A DNA stretch of 64,000 bases from Caprimulgus europaeus (lineage: Eukaryota; Chordata; Aves; Caprimulgiformes; Caprimulgidae). Made by a program: the position numbers and the translations under genes. The stretch's first letter is position 1. Each line of letters starts with the position of its first letter. Of the stretch, positions 11,301-23,434 are shown piece by piece. The notes beneath the pieces are model-generated. The model was not told where the DNA came from, ran no database searches, and saw nothing but the letters and a program-made list of their open reading frames with translations. The stretch lies in the NCBI GenBank assembly GCA_907165065.1, contig OU015534.1, forward strand, positions 12,407,686-12,471,685. Reading direction: 5' to 3'.

Positions 11301-14300
11301 ACGCTATGAATTTATGTGCGTCCGTTTGTCTGACATGTATATTTAAAATTTTACATTGATTCCATTTTGGATGTCATAGCCAACTTTATAAAACAGATGG
11401 TCTGCTTATACAGAGAGAGGGCATATAAACATTACGCATTGCTGTTGAGGATTAAACATTAACAGAAAAAATTAATCAGCAGTGACGAAAAGCGGTAACG
11501 GCAGTTCACTGGAGATAACCTCCTCTGTCAGGCACACTGCAAGTCTCCACCATGCTGATTTGGGTTGTTAGGAGCCTAAAGTGACTAAAGAGAGACCATA
11601 CCAATAGGATTTTAGCACACTAAATTACACCTTCCTCCTTTAAAAGAAACAACTCCCAAAACACACCCAACTGCCCCAGTCCCAAGTTAAACTCCAGGAC
11701 AGCAGGAGCCGCCAAGAGCCTCCCCGCAGCCACACACAGCGAGGGCAACATCCCACAACAACAGCTTGGCCCCTACACGTGGGCATCTCTGCCACCAGAA
11801 ACACAGCAATACCACCACAGTTTTTGCCAGTTTCCATGTGTCAAGCCCAAAAGAGTATTTTCTGAAACTCTTCAAGGCTGCTTTTTCAATCTACATGGTA
11901 GTATTTACTGAGTAGACAATACCAGTAGCCATGAGCGCTTCATGCAGCATTGACAACAGCAAGGAATTCCTCGTTTCTTGGTAAGCTCCCATGCTGGTTG
12001 ACACAGCAAGAGGTACTGCAAAAGGCCAAGAGAAACTGCAACTTATCACAAGAAAATGGCAAATTGTGAAAAACCTGTATTGCAAGGTTAGCTGCCCAGG
12101 CACAGCTTTAACAGAGCTCCATAAATACCTCAGTCTAACACTGACAGAGGTTAAAAACCTATTATCTTTCCTAAATGACAGTGTGAACATACGCTCAATC
12201 GAACACCCCACCCCACCAAACTACAAAGTAGATTCTGCTCTTTCAGTTCCACAAACAGAAACCACAGGGAGCATTTTAAATGAAAGCATTATGAAGATTA
12301 CATTAGGCAAGTTTGATCTACTGTAAAAGACTTGCACACAACATTAAGAGGGAGAACAACCTTTAACACCTGCTTTCTCTTCAAACATAGCATTATCTCT
12401 GTGCATGGCTTGGCTCTTAATGGGATGAAATCTCAGGCTAAATTGCATGGCTTACTCCACCAGCAAAGAATACTTTAAATATTTAGGACCTAGTGGCCCA
12501 CTGATACCGAACTGGTGAGAATATTCTTCTGAAAGTGTCCACTCGGCTGGCTGTCACCCTGTAGCACAGCTCCGCGCAACAGAGAAGGTTTTTCACCCCG
12601 ATGTGAAGTGTTGTGACACAAGAGGAGCCACGACAGCTGGAAAAGAACTGCGCAATCCTAGCAGTGTTGAAAGTCAGCATCATAAATATTCACAGGCAGA
12701 CTGAGTTGTTTTCTAACCAATAGCGCATTGTTATTCACAAATATTAATTAGTCTCTAAATACCACCTGTTACTCAGCCCTCCCCATCGCTGTGTGCCATG
12801 AGACTCCCTGGTAGCAGAGGCTTGCAGCCCCTCCGCGCTGCTCAGAGATTTAATGATGTTTCAACTTCCACAGCTCACTCAGCTACTGGGAGGAGAGGCA
12901 GGGAATAATTACTTACTTCTGTCTTTCTCTGCCAACCTCTCTGGAGGATGAAACGAGCAGCTTTAATGGCCTCTGAAGGGAGCCTGGTCCAGCCCGTCTC
13001 AGAAGGGAAGGACGACAACTGCACTGGTAGGTCTTTGGAGTGGAGAATGGTTTTAAAAGATCCAAACTTCAAAGATCTCAACAAGGGTAGAGTTCAAGCT
13101 CAAACCCTCTCCCCACTGGAGGGAGGGAAGCTTCTAACGCCATCACTCGCATTTCCAGCGATCGCTTATGCTTTACATAGAACTGAGGCTCCAGGAATTG
13201 CCTGCCACATCCCACAGTATAAATAAACCTCTGTCTGCCAGGAGGAAAGCTGTTACAAGCCTAAGCAATTTTCTTTGGATTTCTTTAGATCACTTCCTCA
13301 AAGGATCTCTCTGAAGGTAAGAGGTACAGGTGTAGGCAGACAGCCAACGTCAAATACACAGGATTCCTCCACCTCACTGGCAACAGCGAACGTGTCCCCT
13401 CCTCCTCCTAATTGTATGCATGGTACATGACATGGGAAAGCTGGGCAGAGCACTGATGAAACTGGCAGAGCAATGATAAAACACACAAGTTGGCAGCACA
13501 CTTAACTCATCTGTGTCACTTCTTCAATCTTAAGTACTCTCTTAGTCTCTCTACAAAACCTGGATCTAAGATTTCTCAGACCTCTGAACAGACTCATTGT
13601 GCTTGCTGAGACGAGCAGAGACGACTCGGGAGGATGAGCTTATCTTGGTGAATTCAAATACAAATTAAAAAAGGAATGGGACTATCTCCTTGAGCCCAGG
13701 TTCACATCTAGCCCCACTGGAAGAGATGGACCTGAAGCCAAAAGACACAAGCTCCAAAACCCCAGCATTTAGCATTTCCAAAGTCTTGGGAAAGGTGCTG
13801 CCTTTCCAGTGCAGATGCAGCACAAAGGCTGTTATCCCACGCTGACAGACTTGATACCAAGGCACACACATCAGCCTGAACCCTTCCCAGGGAGGAGAGG
13901 CAATCTATTCCATACACCATTCTACAACATCAGACTTTTCCTCCCAGGTACACAGCATGATTTCAGTGGTACAGCCCAACATGAATACTTCCTAACATGT
14001 TTTTTAAGATCTTATGCATCATACCATCAGCTCTGCAGAACAACTACAAAGTAGAACAAGTAATAAAAAACACATATAAGGTGAAAAATCAAGGCAGTTT
14101 TTTGCTGGAAAACTTAATTACAGGACAATTTAACCTTGTCTTTGTTAAATATGGAATGGGAGCTCTGTGGCTAGGGCTTGCTATCCTAAAACTCCTAATA
14201 GGAGAGAAAAAAAAAAATCTCTGTAATAGTCCCTGCAGACAGCAATAACCTGGGATGATCAGGATTTTCTGAGTTTGGTTAGCCTCATGTTCAAAGTCCC

Positions 14301-15550
14301 TAAAATTATAAAACTCACAAGAGGGAGGGCTTCTTGCACGCAAGAATGTCTCAAGTCATTTGCTCAGTGACTGACAAACATGGTGCTGAATTTCTCAGGG
14401 ACTTGAATAGCTGAAGCTGAAGTGAAGCTTCACTAGAGCTATATTTAGTTCTGCACAAATACAAATTAGGAAACACTTTCTTCCCAGTTACTAATGCAGT
14501 GTGACAGGAAACAATTATTTGCTCAGTGTCTAATGTTACCTTTGGTGAGTATCTAGCTTGCAGAAATTGTGTATTGTACAACAAAGAACCAAGCTGATAT
14601 TCTGCAAATCAGTGTAAGAACATAAACATTTGATTTTTGCACGTCTGAGCTAGACTGGTCTTAGCTATATGCACAGGGTTAATGCTGAGGCCGCTTTTGC
14701 TTTGATACTAAAGTATAAAGTGAATTTGTTTTCCAAATCGTACATTAATTTATTCAAGAACTCCACGGATATCTAAAGAATATCATGGCTTCTCCAAAGA
14801 GTAAAACAGAGCTGGGCAGAAGGACAGAACAATTAAAAAAAAAGAAAAACCATCTTTTATGATTTCAAGTGCCAGTTTATCTCTATGGAAAATGCAATTC
14901 TGGGTCACAAGGAGCTCTCAGCTCAGCAATCACTTCAGACTTCAACGACTGTCTACAAAACACAAAAGACAACAAAATGCATGATTCAAAGGAAGGGCTA
15001 GTCAGACCATGGAGAACCAAGCCACGATTGTATAGAGGAATCCCACGTGCCTCAGAAGGGCTCAAAAGGACTGCACTTGAAAAATCCTAGGCATGTGGCC
15101 GAGAAAAAACCCTGCTCCTGCCTACTGCAGCAAGAATGCCAACAGGCTTGGAGTTTCCAAGCCATCCAACACAGCATCCCCAGACACTAAGGCAGTTAGA
15201 AAGCATACAACATTGCGGCAGAAACAACATGTCCTTTCTTTTGGCACCTCTGGGCAAATATTTGCAAGGCTCTTTACCATACTGAGTCATATGAGTATTT
15301 CTAGAGCTGGAGGAATCGGCATTTTGTGCTTGGCTTAAGTGATTAAGACCCAGTGTAACCAGAGAGATGCACTAATTATCTGAGTCCTGATGTGATGGTG
15401 ACCTTTCCAGTTGCAGATCCCTTGGGGATGGAAGGCAGATGAGCACTCAGCATCATCAGAAAGACCACCAAGACACAAGACTTTTTTAGCCAAAGCAAGA
15501 CTACTAAATTAAAGACACATCTTTGCCACACTCTTTCACAGCTTTCTGCT
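8360..15550. other. Unique non-coding sequence
   Basis: I recognise no gene, RNA or interspersed repeat in these 7 kb. Open frames are short (at most 123 codons, at 10104-10475 plus) and their translations match no known family. 8450-9400 and 9600-10060 are moderately GC-rich and pyrimidine-rich, which lengthens open frames by chance. 10800-11500 is AT-rich. A basic-start frame at 11126-11359 owes its KKKK run to a poly-A tract. Confidence 0.5.
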
Positions 15551-15591
15551 GGGGGGGAGGGGGTGGAAGAAGAAAAAAAAAAAAAAAAAAA
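15551..15591. repeat. Purine tract G7-A-G5 ... A19
   Basis: Seven Gs, one A and five Gs are followed by tggaagaag and then 19 uninterrupted As (15573-15591). No retroposon body is recognisable upstream. It is a polypurine simple tract and a likely site of length variation. Confidence 0.85.
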
Positions 15592-18500
15592 GAAAGGATC
15601 TGGTAAAGCTTTAGTTTCTTGGTTGTGTTTTTTAAAATATTATCTGTTCTTTTGGCAGTAGGTTCACAGGAGCAGGTCAAACATAGAAATGTGAATTCTG
15701 GGCACAGAGCAAATAAACCTCTCACCGTAAGCCAGAACATTTCTTAAGACACTCCAATTCTGAACAATCTCTACTACCTACAGCACCGAGCATGACTAAT
15801 TTTGATGAACAAGTTACAAGGATTTCCAAGGAGAAGTGACACCTCCACTACTCCCACCTGTATGAAATCTAGGAACTGTTTATATGCTTTATCTTCTTTG
15901 AAGATACTGTGGCAGAGGGAAAAATGAATGCCCCAAACGCCTATGAAGTCAAGTGTATCAAAACTTTTCATGTAAGTTTAGTTTGCAGCTCTGGCTGCTA
16001 GTGAAGATGCCCGTTTAATTGTGTCCTTGCATCCACCTGGGATATTCAGTAGGCATAATATTTAGCCTTGGAGAACTCAAGGTTTGACAAGGAATTTTAC
16101 TTGATGTCCATAGGTTCCTGCCTGTGTTCTACTTGCTCCATTTTCACTATCACAAAGTAACTCCTATGGTGCTTTCTATACTGATCAGCAAAAACAGTGC
16201 TGAAGTCAAAGACTTAACTTGTCTACAATGCTAGAGGGAGGGGGGACAGAATTTTTTCAGCTATATCCAACTAACAGGCTCCCATTTTATCCAGGCACAG
16301 CTGAACATCCCACCATCCCACCCCTATTCCCAATACTGCCAAAGCAGTAGGAACAATCACAAATCCGCATCACAGCGGCAGTGCTCCACGTCGATATGCA
16401 GCCCGCAGTTCTAGCTGAGCACTGAAGGGCAGCAGCTCCGTCATTTTGTTAGACACGTACCAGATTAAAGGCTTTTCTCTATTTCAGTGGTACTGACACA
16501 GCCAGACTGGTAGGCCAATAAAGGCACAAGCTTGATAAAACAAGATGTGGCTGAAGCTGTTCATGAAGCTGATGCAGTATCAATGTATTTTGTCACTGCT
16601 CGTGCGTTATTCCTGTGCACACAGCACCACAGCAACGCTCTCGGTGACTAAACGGGAACAGTCTCTGTTAAACTTTGCTGGAGAGACCAGACTGGACTTT
16701 CAGCAGTCAAGCACACTTAGGTCACATTCACCTTCTAGTTGCCTAGAAGCTTTTATTAAGTTATTATATGACTCTATATTTCTTGGCTGTTCTCTCAAAA
16801 GACAGGATGCACAGCAAAACAAGGCTTTAGTTTGGAACAAGATGAAAAATTTCCCTGGCATAGACTCATTTTCACTAGAAATCTCCTTTCCCACCCTCTC
16901 CCACTCCCCGAGAGACTCATAACCTCTTAATCACAGTGCTAAAATAATCAGGAGGAAAAGTAGGAACCAACCTTTCTGATACAGGTTGCCACACAGCAGC
17001 TCCTCTCCCTGCTCACAGAGTACTGAGCTTTTAAAAAAAGGCATAATGTGAATGGAGTCTCCAAGAACTTAAAGGAGGCTTAAGGAATGAGGAGATAAGG
17101 CTGACAGGCACACAAATTACCATTAGCTACTGAGTAATCAAAGGGATAAAAACACATGTTTTAGGAATTAAGAGTAGCTAATTATTAGGAATTAGGATTA
17201 GAGTTATTATTTTTAAGAAGAGACTAACTACTACACATCAGCATACTGTGCCTTGTCTTGCATGTAGAGTATCTGGCACTGTGGATAGGAGGCTTGAGTG
17301 ATGGTTCTTGTCTCATTCAGAGCATCCATTCCTCGACAGCCACACCAACCTTTGAGTTTGCCAAGCACAAACCAGAAAGAATATCTCACTCTATACACAA
17401 GATCTCAAAATCCCAGCTGTCTGCATTGTATAAGCCAGGGTGACACTGTTGTCAGAGAAAAACTTTTGCTGATACTCAGTTAGCTTAGAAAAGAGAAAAG
17501 GAGCAGAACACAGTTACTGCTGCTTTGTCCCGGATGAGCCAGAAAGGACCCCCCCAAGCACTGCTCAGTGGTCTCCACCTCCTCTTCTGGAAGATTTTAA
17601 CTCCACATCAAGCAGACTCTTGTACAGAACGGACATCAAGTGAGTCTCGACAACTTCAAAGTTTTCTAGAACAAGAGAAGATCACGCTGGTACTTTGTCG
17701 ACACCAGAAGGGCAGAACAGCTCTAGCACAAGGGTACAGAAGTGAATTGGAGATAAGAAAGCATCCGAACAACTGTATTACTGCATGAACCTGCAAGAGT
17801 GTCACCAGTATTACGGACAGCACGAAGTCAGGACAAGGATTGTTCTCTGAGGATTAGTGGCTCTCAGCCTTCTTTGGTTGCCCAACAGCTTACTCCACAG
17901 GACAGTAAATTCTGACTGCAATGGTAAAAAGACTTTTATAGTATAAGAAACAAATGTTACAAAATTAATGCAAAAATATACAATGGAAAGGCTTGTTTCT
18001 TTTTAATCCATTGCAATTCATTGCATCAGCCTATCACAACAGGATAATCTTCAAGCAGCTAGCATTAACATCTTGCTACAGCATAAATCCAAGAAAAGCA
18101 ATAAACAGCATGAAGGAAAATTTCAGAGGAACTACTAGATCAAGTTCACATTAGCGTTGCCTGAAACGTGTTCTCCATTGCACTGAAGAGCTGATGTTTA
18201 TCAGTCTCTCTACAAGGCTTTTGACACAAAGCCCAAAGACCCGTAAGAATGCATTAACATTGGAGAATTAGCATCAACATCCAAACTAGTAAACAACCAC
18301 CACCAGCAGATCCCTCATCCTAAGTACAATCAAGCTTTCTTAGCACCTCTACAAAATATAACTACTTTTCAGACTGGAATATCCAATCTCTGCCAACTGA
18401 ATAAAGGTGAGCTGCAACTTAAAAAATAAAAGACATATGTATTTGAAGTGAAAATACTATACATACTAGATAACACATCCACTAGTACAGAGCATCTGTT

Positions 18501-18599
18501 ATAGATGCACATTAAATGTGGATGGATATACTCACAAAATCTATACACAAGTATTTTTAACCAAAGAAACAGCTTTCCCCACTCCTGTACCAGAATGAT
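15592..18599. other. Unique non-coding sequence
   Basis: I recognised no gene or repeat family. The 125-codon plus-strand frame at 16545-16922 and the frame at 17525-17788 have no recognisable domains. At 17160-17210 there is a small internal redundancy (attaggaattaggattag) of AT-rich sequence. Confidence 0.5.
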
Positions 18600-19189
18600 C
18601 ATGAGTTATAATCCCCAGTGAGTGATCTGCTATAAGAGAAAGCATTAAAATAAAGAGCACTTTTATAAAGTTATTTACAATACAAACATTCTACTTTTTG
18701 CTTAGTAAAATAAGCCAAAATCCTGCCTCAGAGCTGCCTCTATTTCAATTTTATATATGTGAATAAAGCACAAAAAATTTGGAATATATTGTTAATAGTA
18801 AAATAAATGCATGGCATATCCATTTTGCTCTACAATTCCACCTTTATATCATCATGCACTGAAATATTTGTGTCTTCCAAAACTCACAGAAAATTGGATG
18901 TAACACCAAATGCACCCAACACACTACAACACAGATTTCCACATTAATTTTAAGGGCTATTATCAGCACTACATATTTAGAAGTATACTAACAGTACCAA
19001 ATAGTACAGTAACCACAATGACCAACTCTGAATAGTCAGAGTTCTTATTTCTTGTAATCACAAATACAAGAAATTGTAATTTTTTCCAGTCCTATACTGT
19101 GCTTATACAAGTGACAGTGAATAAAACTCTCTGATACTCTGTCTTTTCACAATGTTTAGTGTTTTTCCTTGAGAAGCAAAAAAAACATT

Positions 19190-19345
19190 TACTTTTAACA
19201 TATTTAAATTGTCTTGAAGTACTTAATAAAAATTGAGTTTATATTTCTAAAGCATTAGCACATATTTTTATATTTATAAATATGCATAACATTAAAATTA
19301 ATTTATATATCAGAAATATTAAAATTTAATATACATTCAAAGAAA
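19190..19345. other. Extreme AT island
   Basis: The sequence is about 85-90% A+T by eye, with runs such as tatttttatatttataaata and attaaaattaatttatatat. This composition is typical of easily unwound or matrix-attachment-like DNA. I see no gene signal. Confidence 0.5.
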
Positions 19346-20141
19346 CCCTACATTTGCTCTCCATGCCTTCAAGAGAGGCAAATCACCAGGCTAAACTACT
19401 GAAAGTAATGCACCAAAACAACTCTAAATAGTGACTGACCTTTTTGCTGATGTGGAAATAGCTTTTTTCCTAATTTCAGTTTATTCAGTTAATTCAACTC
19501 AATGACTTGATTTGCTCAAAATAAGAAATCAATTAAGAAATAACATAGCATGAAGATTTGTTTTCATTTTCTAATCTAGAAACAAACATTAAGTGCAAAA
19601 GGATGACATTTGCCTTTTAGAAAATCCTCCAGGGCCAAAACCATTTTCCAGTCACTATCCAGAGTTAATACAATAACTATTTTAAACCTTGAAGGCCCTC
19701 CCTTACCTATTCAAAATGCAGTAAGTTTGCTTTTGATTTATGTATCCAGTAATTTTAAGAAAAAAAGTTAACACTTTAATATTGTTTAATGCATTTTAAC
19801 TGAATTCAAATTTTGACATCAATAAAACTGTATATTCAGCATTTAATGTATGTTAAACACATATTTTACTACCAAAATATGAGCACAAAGTATCTGAATG
19901 CTTATTTGGCATAGACAATTATAACCTATGCTTCTAATGTTGACAAAAGGTGTTACCTTACTGTAAAAGCTCAGCAGCAAATCAAGGCACTCTAATAATT
20001 ACCAAAGTACTAATAATTAACCTCTCCTTTGAGAAATGTAACAAAGTAAGATCAAAGTGACTGATTTACATCAAAGTTTCTGCTTGATTTACACTATTAT
20101 TTAAATCATGTTTCAGAGAATCAGATATTTATTACTAAGTA

Positions 20142-20165
20142 GGGAGGCTGTGTGGGGTGGGGGGG
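20142..20165 (+). other. G-quadruplex-like motif
   Basis: The pattern is GGG, nine bases, GGGG, T, then seven Gs. The seven-G run can supply two tracts, giving four G3 runs. It stands out because the flanking 3 kb is AT-rich. Confidence 0.5.
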
Positions 20166-21680
20166 AAGTGTAAAGATTTAATGAACTCTTACAATGATCT
20201 CTATTTTTAGCCTCGTTCCAAATTCACCATGGATTTGGCAGAAAAATTCCTGAAGGTCCTTGAGCTACCCTATCGGTTTTATAGTCTTTAATTTCAGAAC
20301 ATTCAGGTGGGATAAAGAATGAGTTATTTTACATTTGGGAGCTGGAAAGGCTGGGATACTTGGATAAATTTTGGTGTACCCCTAACCACGCTAGGATCAT
20401 GTTCCTGCTGGTGAATGAAGCCTCCTAAGTACCTCCTACTCATCCGCTCACCAACAAGTAACACCTCGGCGGTACTTCAGTGGGATTAAGCAGCACACCC
20501 CAGAGCTCCAACACAATCTTTTACTGAGGAGGGGAGTAAGGAGGGAGGACAACCTCTTATCTCAGTCATGGTATTTTTCCTTTATTACAAGAATTAAAGA
20601 ATTATGGAGAAATGTACAAAGTTAATGCAGACAAATGATTTTTTTTATCTTGCTAGTATTTTAATTAAAACCTTTTGTCATGTCTGCTAAGCAAGTTCAA
20701 AGTGTTGCAGCGCAGTAGCAATGGGAACACAGAAGTCTTGTTACGCTTGGGGAAAAAAAAATGTTTTCAACTTTTACCAAATCAGCGACTGTAATTACTA
20801 CAGGAATAAATCACATTTATAGCAGGCAAACACAAGGCATAATCATTTTCTGTGCGGCCAGAAATGAGTTTATTTTTGTTGCAATGTGATAAAGTTTAAC
20901 ATTTTCTGCATGTCAGACAGACTATTTTGATAATATTCTTTACATTTTCTCCTTATTAACGAGATGAAAAATTTGCTATTAAGATATGCAAGTCATCTCA
21001 ATACATCATCTTACTGGATAAGCCTCAACAAAATCTTAAAGCACTTTTTTCTAACCACATTAACACAATAAATGCATAGACAAAATTCTTGCTTTAGTAT
21101 TAGACAATGTTCTGTTCTTGCAAAATATCAAGAGGTGGAATTCAGCAAACTACAGCAAATCAGTTGGCCTTTTTTTTTAAATTCCATTCAGAATGCTCCA
21201 ACAGGGGAGACAAAAGCAGTTTTAATTTTCATTATTTCCAAAGGCTGGGGGGTTTTTTTCAGTTTAATTGAATGTGAGACAAAAAATGTTGCCTTTTTTA
21301 TCATGCCAAAGACTATCTCTGCTATTTAAAAGTACTTTCACATCTCCACTTTCCCCACTAACCTTTTGTGAAGAACAATTTCTGATTGCTGGGCTATTTT
21401 TCATTTGCCTACCTCTATTCATAAAAAAAAAAAAAGGAGCATGTAGAATGGCAGATTTGAGTGACTGTTAAATAACTTGAACAGCTTACATACATAAAAC
21501 TGATTACACTTCTGCAAAACCCCAAAATAATGTCATCGAAACATGGGATGGCTTTGTTATTCAGTGGCACTGCTAACCACAGAATGGCTCGAGCACTCCT
21601 TGTCAAACGGCACCAAGTGTGTCATGAACACACAAGTGGTTTGTTCTTTGCTCGAATGTCATTTTGAAGAGTAGATATGA

Positions 21681-21704
21681 ACGTGCATACGTACACGTAT
21701 GCAT
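21681..21704. repeat. Alternating purine-pyrimidine inverted repeat
   Basis: Inverted repeat with 9-bp perfect arms (tgcatacgt / acgtatgca) around a 2-nt centre at 21684-21703. Purines and pyrimidines alternate strictly over all 24 bases from 21681 to 21704, which favours Z-DNA or cruciform extrusion under supercoiling. Confidence 0.8.
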
Positions 21705-21904
21705 TTGAGCACATATACAAAGGTCATCCACAATCAAATAAACCTGACAGCTCCTACCTGAAAAAAGCATTTTTATGAGACCGCATAGCTCAAGTCAGCA
21801 GAATAGTTTGGACCAAGTTATCCAAGACTTCTCCATTTACAAATTTCAGTTTCTCCTTGACGTGGTCTGGAAAATTACCGCAGAAAGATGTAGCAGAAAA
21901 TACT

Positions 21905-22010
21905 GCAGGCAGGCTGTCACCTCCGGTGCCGGGAGAGGCGGCTGAGAGATGCCACCGCTATGGGAGGGATCGCTCTGAAAATGTTTCTGCAAGACTGCTG
22001 CGGAAAGACC
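21905..22010. other. CpG-dense patch
   Basis: At least seven CpGs lie in about 105 bases (tccggtgccgggaga, ggcggct, accgct, atcgct, tgcgga), within CpG-poor AT-rich surroundings. No TATA box or coding start is visible beside it. It could be a small regulatory patch. Confidence 0.4.
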
Positions 22011-22978
22011 TTTACCAGCTAGCGGCTATAAATTTATTTTTTGCAAAGGAACCTTCTGGCATAATGTGCAGAGAAAGGACATAAAACGCAATCTGTCTGC
22101 CAATGAAACCAAAAAGTGAACGTGAAGGCAGGAGAGGCAGCATATTTTGTTGAAGTATGTAGAGATGCCACTTAGATCTCAATGCATGCCACCATCTGAC
22201 ACCAAAAGGTGAAATGTTCTGATCTCTGCTGACAATATTTATACTGAGAAAGCCTCCAATATTTCATTCAAAGTTCCCAAAACGCCCACTATCCTCTCTC
22301 CAGAAGCAAGAAGGTTGGTTGAGAGCCCTGTGCAAGGCTGGCACACAGGCGACAGAGCCCGCAGACCATCTCGTCAGCATCACTCATTTCCATCTTAGCA
22401 GCACTTGCCTACCTACTTCCAGAAGACAACCAAGGACCACGGAAACCGAATTAACTTTTTCCACAGCAAAAAAATAAAATCCTTCAACAAGAAGGACCAT
22501 CACAGCCTGCACCACTAGCCATGCAGGAGGGCAGCATCACCTGCACTGCTGGCCATGGTACGTGAAGACTGTGACTCCGCGGGGAAGGGGGTACGATGCT
22601 TTCACCTGCAGACAGATTAAGCAATCAAATAATCCAGAAACAAGTTTATGGATTTGCCTTTCTTTTCACCTTTGTTAGATAATTTGTGTAACCTGTAATA
22701 TTAAATAAAAGAACAGCAACTATGTTTTCTGTGAATAGGGGTTGTTGGTTTTTTTTAAATAACAAACATCACCCTCTAATCTAATAAAGCTGTTAAACAA
22801 AAAACAGTAATATTCCATCAAATAGGCAGGCAGAACTGTAATGCAAATTAAACAGACACATATACAGAAAAAAATTTGGACCTGTGTAATACAACTCAAT
22901 TTTCAGCGAGGCAGTATTAAAATATAATTAGATAAATACTTTACAATACAAACATGAAGATTAAGTAATGCCGAAAGA

Positions 22979-23118
22979 AGGCACAAGATCTAAAGGGCAA
23001 TGGATCTAAAGATACACTTTTAAATATTTAAGCTATTTTTTGTCCTGAGGGCAAGGGATCTAAAGGGCAATGGATCTAAAGATACACTTTTAAATATTTA
23101 AGCCAGTTTTTCCCCTGA
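22979..23118 (+). repeat. 70-bp direct tandem duplication (two copies)
   Basis: Two adjacent copies of a 70-base unit are offset exactly 70 (gatctaaagg at 22987 and 23057). The core from gatctaaagggcaatggatc through taaatatttaagc is identical in both copies (about 47 bases). The right part differs (ctattttttgtcctga against ccagtttttcccctga). Inside each unit, gatctaaag occurs twice, 17 bases apart. The near-identity of the core points to a fairly recent duplication, or to constraint. Confidence 0.9.
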
Positions 23119-23263
23119 ATTTTTATAATCCTATTAACACAAGTTTATACATTTTGTATAATAAATTTGTGCATTACAATGTTTTTTCAATTGTTTAATC
23201 TTCCTATTTCTATTTTTTTTAATATCCAGCAATTGCTCAAGCCTCTGGGTGTATCTATTTTAA

Positions 23264-23434
23264 TTAAACACAACAAAAACAAATAAAAAGCTTTTGCATT
23301 GTTTGAAAGAGAAGACCATTCAGAATTTTCCTCCATGTGTTGCAACAGAGATCTGTCAGATACATCCCCAGAGTAACCCCGCCAAAGACAATGGCTGCGA
23401 CAACAGCAATTTGTCTGCTTTGTGAAGGGAAACG
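23264..23434 (-). other. Candidate 3'-terminal coding exon with one membrane segment
   Basis: On the minus strand, a strong acceptor (tttttttctttttttgttcag) ends at 23435. From 23434 a phase-0 frame runs 56 codons to TAA at 23264-23266. The start is RFPSQS. Residues 8-26 (QIAVVAAIVFGGVTLGMYL) form a hydrophobic segment with small residues typical of a membrane helix. Then come LTDLCCNTWRKI and a Cys/Phe-rich end. I do not recognise the protein. The frame also stays open upstream of the acceptor. No AATAAA is visible in the first 150 bases downstream, which argues against a terminal exon. It could be a tail-anchored or small membrane protein end, an alternative last exon, or chance. Confidence 0.22.

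Larger units (their letters stand above)
18600..21450. other. AT-rich block, no gene
   Basis: The base composition shifts clearly to AT-rich for almost 3 kb, with no open frame of note in 18.6-21.0 kb. It contains an extreme AT island (19190-19345) and one G-quadruplex-like motif (20142-20165). The part at 20690-21010 has homeodomain-like and GATA-like cores (gtaattac, tgataa, attaacg) and little simple repeat, so it is a candidate conserved non-coding element. That is inference only. Confidence 0.5.
21451..22978. other. Unique non-coding sequence with CpG patch and palindrome
   Basis: No gene was recognised. The sequence holds the alternating purine-pyrimidine palindrome at 21681-21704 and the CpG patch at 21905-22010. 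Neither lies next to a recognisable gene start. Confidence 0.5.

Noticed and set aside
11126-11359. Frame starting MPPRKKKK, reminiscent of a basic nuclear protein
   Set aside because: The lysine run is encoded by a poly-A tract, and downstream residues match nothing.
17160-17215. Telomere-like ttagga repeats
   Set aside because: The units are irregular (ttaggaatta) and do not form a TTAGGG array.
22395-22415. tagcagcac seed resembling the miR-15/16 start
   Set aside because: Only nine bases match, and no opposing arm forms a hairpin nearby.
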